From: Streptomyces sp. V1I1
Lineage (GTDB): Bacteria; Actinomycetota; Actinomycetes; Streptomycetales; Streptomycetaceae
Length of the DNA: 64,000 bases
Direction of reading: 5' to 3'
Assembly (NCBI RefSeq): GCF_030817355.1
Contig: NZ_JAUSZH010000001.1
Span: forward strand, 62,001 to 126,000
A program made the translations under genes and the position numbers. Below are positions 63,129-64,000 of this stretch, piece after piece. Under the pieces are notes generated by a model. It worked only from the letters and a program-made list of their open reading frames with translations, was not told the origin of the DNA and ran no database searches. How positions within the stretch are numbered: position 1 is the first letter of the stretch; the number at the start of each line of letters is the position of its first letter.

Positions 63129-64000
63129 TCACTTCGAGTTGTTCGCGACGAGTTTCTTGATGTTGGTCTGGACGAGGCGGACCTTCGCCAGAATCTCTTC
63201 GGTGGTGGCGGTCCAAGTGAACGGTTTGGCCTCGGAGTTCCAGGAGTCGATGTAGTCGCGGATCTGCGTGATCAGGACGTTGACGCTGGCGAAGGTGCCC
63301 CGGCGGATCGATTGCCGGGTCAGGATTCCGAACCAGATCTCGATCTGGTTCAACCAGGAGGAGCCGACGGTGGTGAAGTGGAAGTGGACATGCGGGTTCT
63401 TCGACAGCCACTCCTTGACCTCCGGCGTGGTGTGCGTGGAGAGGTTGTCCAGGACGACGTGGATCTCTTTCCCGGCGTGCGGCTTGACCGCCTTCTTCAG
63501 GAAGGCCAGGAAGTTCCTGCCGTTCCGGTTCGGCTTGCACTCTCCGATCGCTTCGCCGGTGGCGACGTTGAGTGCGGCGAACAAGTTCGTGGTGCCGTGC
63601 CGGACATAGTCGTGGGTGCGTTTCTCGGTGGCCGCGAAAGTGACCGGCAGCACCGGCTGGGTCCGATCCAGCGCCTGTACCTGCGTCTTCTCGTCGACCG
63701 ACAGCACGACCGCGCCGCCCGGCGGGTCCAGGTACAGCCCGATCACGTCGGCCACCTTGTCCGCGAATGCGGGGTCCTTCGAAATCTTGAAGGTGCCGTT
63801 GCGGTGCGGCTTGAGATTTTCCTCGCGCCAGATCCGGGCGATGTAGTGCCAGGACACGGTGACGTTCTCGGTCCGCTTCACGTACTTCGCCAACTCGCGC
63901 GTCGACCAGTGGGAAAGCCCGGTACCAGCCGGCGGCGTCATCCGCGTCAGCGCAATCACCCGCGCCCGCGCCCGCGCCGGCACTTGCTCCCGCGGGGCGC
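63129..64000 (-). CDS. IS630-family transposase, 5' end outside window
   Basis: The frame is open from the window edge to TGA at 63129, some 290 codons. It has LSHWSTRELAKYVKRTENVT with a second helix-turn-helix, AVVLSVDEKTQVQALDRTQP (first catalytic Asp), EIHVVLDNLSTHTTPEVKEW (second Asp) and VGSSWLNQIEIWFGILTRQS (Glu). This is the complete IS630/Tc1 DDE core. The N-terminal domain continues beyond 64000. The right-hand stop is 60 bases from the SUKH gene; the IS end is probably near 63100-63125. Confidence 0.88.
   Translation of the reverse strand, partial: APREQVPARARARVIALTRMTPPAGTGLSHWSTRELAKYVKRTENVTVSWHYIARIWREENLKPHRNGTFKISKDPAFADKVADVIGLYLDPPGGAVVLSVDEKTQVQALDRTQPVLPVTFAATEKRTHDYVRHGTTNLFAALNVATGEAIGECKPNRNGRNFLAFLKKAVKPHAGKEIHVVLDNLSTHTTPEVKEWLSKNPHVHFHFTTVGSSWLNQIEIWFGILTRQSIRRGTFASVNVLITQIRDYIDSWNSEAKPFTWTATTEEILAKVRLVQTNIKKLVANNSK

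Overview
The window is high-GC actinobacterial DNA, almost certainly Streptomyces. Evidence: GTG/TTG starts, AfsR/SARP and XRE-TPR regulators, an anti-sigma-type HATPase, a DasR-like chitinase promoter, a CebR-like palindrome before a beta-1,3-glucanase, and above all genes for clavam (5S clavam/clavaminate) biosynthesis. Insertion sequences, IS scraps and broken genes are dense, as on a chromosome arm or a large linear plasmid. Several reading-frame breaks are single-base and some lie in homopolymers, so a share may be sequencing errors; all are described as they read.

Layout. 1-5.9 kb: hypothetical genes, an IS701-family element with CTAG duplication, a truncated Mrr-like gene, a group II intron protein relic, and a chitinase pseudogene that has lost its active site. 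6.1-19.9 kb: the clavam block. It holds a SARP regulator (cvm7-like), a decayed nitroreductase, a class III aminotransferase (cvm6-like), an aldo/keto reductase (cvm1-like), a wrecked SHMT-like gene, then ceaS (frameshifted), bls, pah, cas, a strong terminator hairpin, and oat. 19.9-29.8 kb: IS-scrambled DNA that still carries a second, decayed ceaS copy, the flavin reductase cvm3 and the luciferase-like monooxygenase cvm5. 30.2-33.5 kb: a three-gene operon of unknown product (FAD/NAD(P) protein, class II aldolase-like protein, methyltransferase). 34-36.2 kb: remnants of SAVED and STAND proteins, a GTGCGCA-rich tract and an IS110 fragment. 36.7-39.4 kb: XRE regulator, HATPase, two very small proteins and a truncated ATP-grasp ligase. 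39.4-46.6 kb: RHS relic, resolvase relic, GH16 glucanase, NucA/NucB nuclease fragment, hypotheticals. 46.5-51.9 kb: IS5 transposase, WD40 protein, and nested IS1182/IS256/IS4 elements. 52-61.2 kb: FKBP lipoprotein, small membrane protein and a giant DNRLRE-RHS wall/toxin gene split by an intact IS1380 element. 61.5-64 kb: a DUF4328 membrane protein, a SUKH-4-type immunity protein and an IS630 transposase running off the window.

How the genes work together. CeaS, Bls, Pah and Cas would convert arginine and glyceraldehyde-3-phosphate to clavaminic acid, with Oat supporting ornithine/arginine supply. Cvm1, Cvm3, Cvm5 and Cvm6 would divert it to 5S clavams under Cvm7-type control. No clavulanic-acid-specific late genes were recognised here. 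The ceaS frameshift, the decayed second ceaS and SHMT genes, and the IS-dispersed cvm3/cvm5 suggest a clavam cluster that is breaking up.
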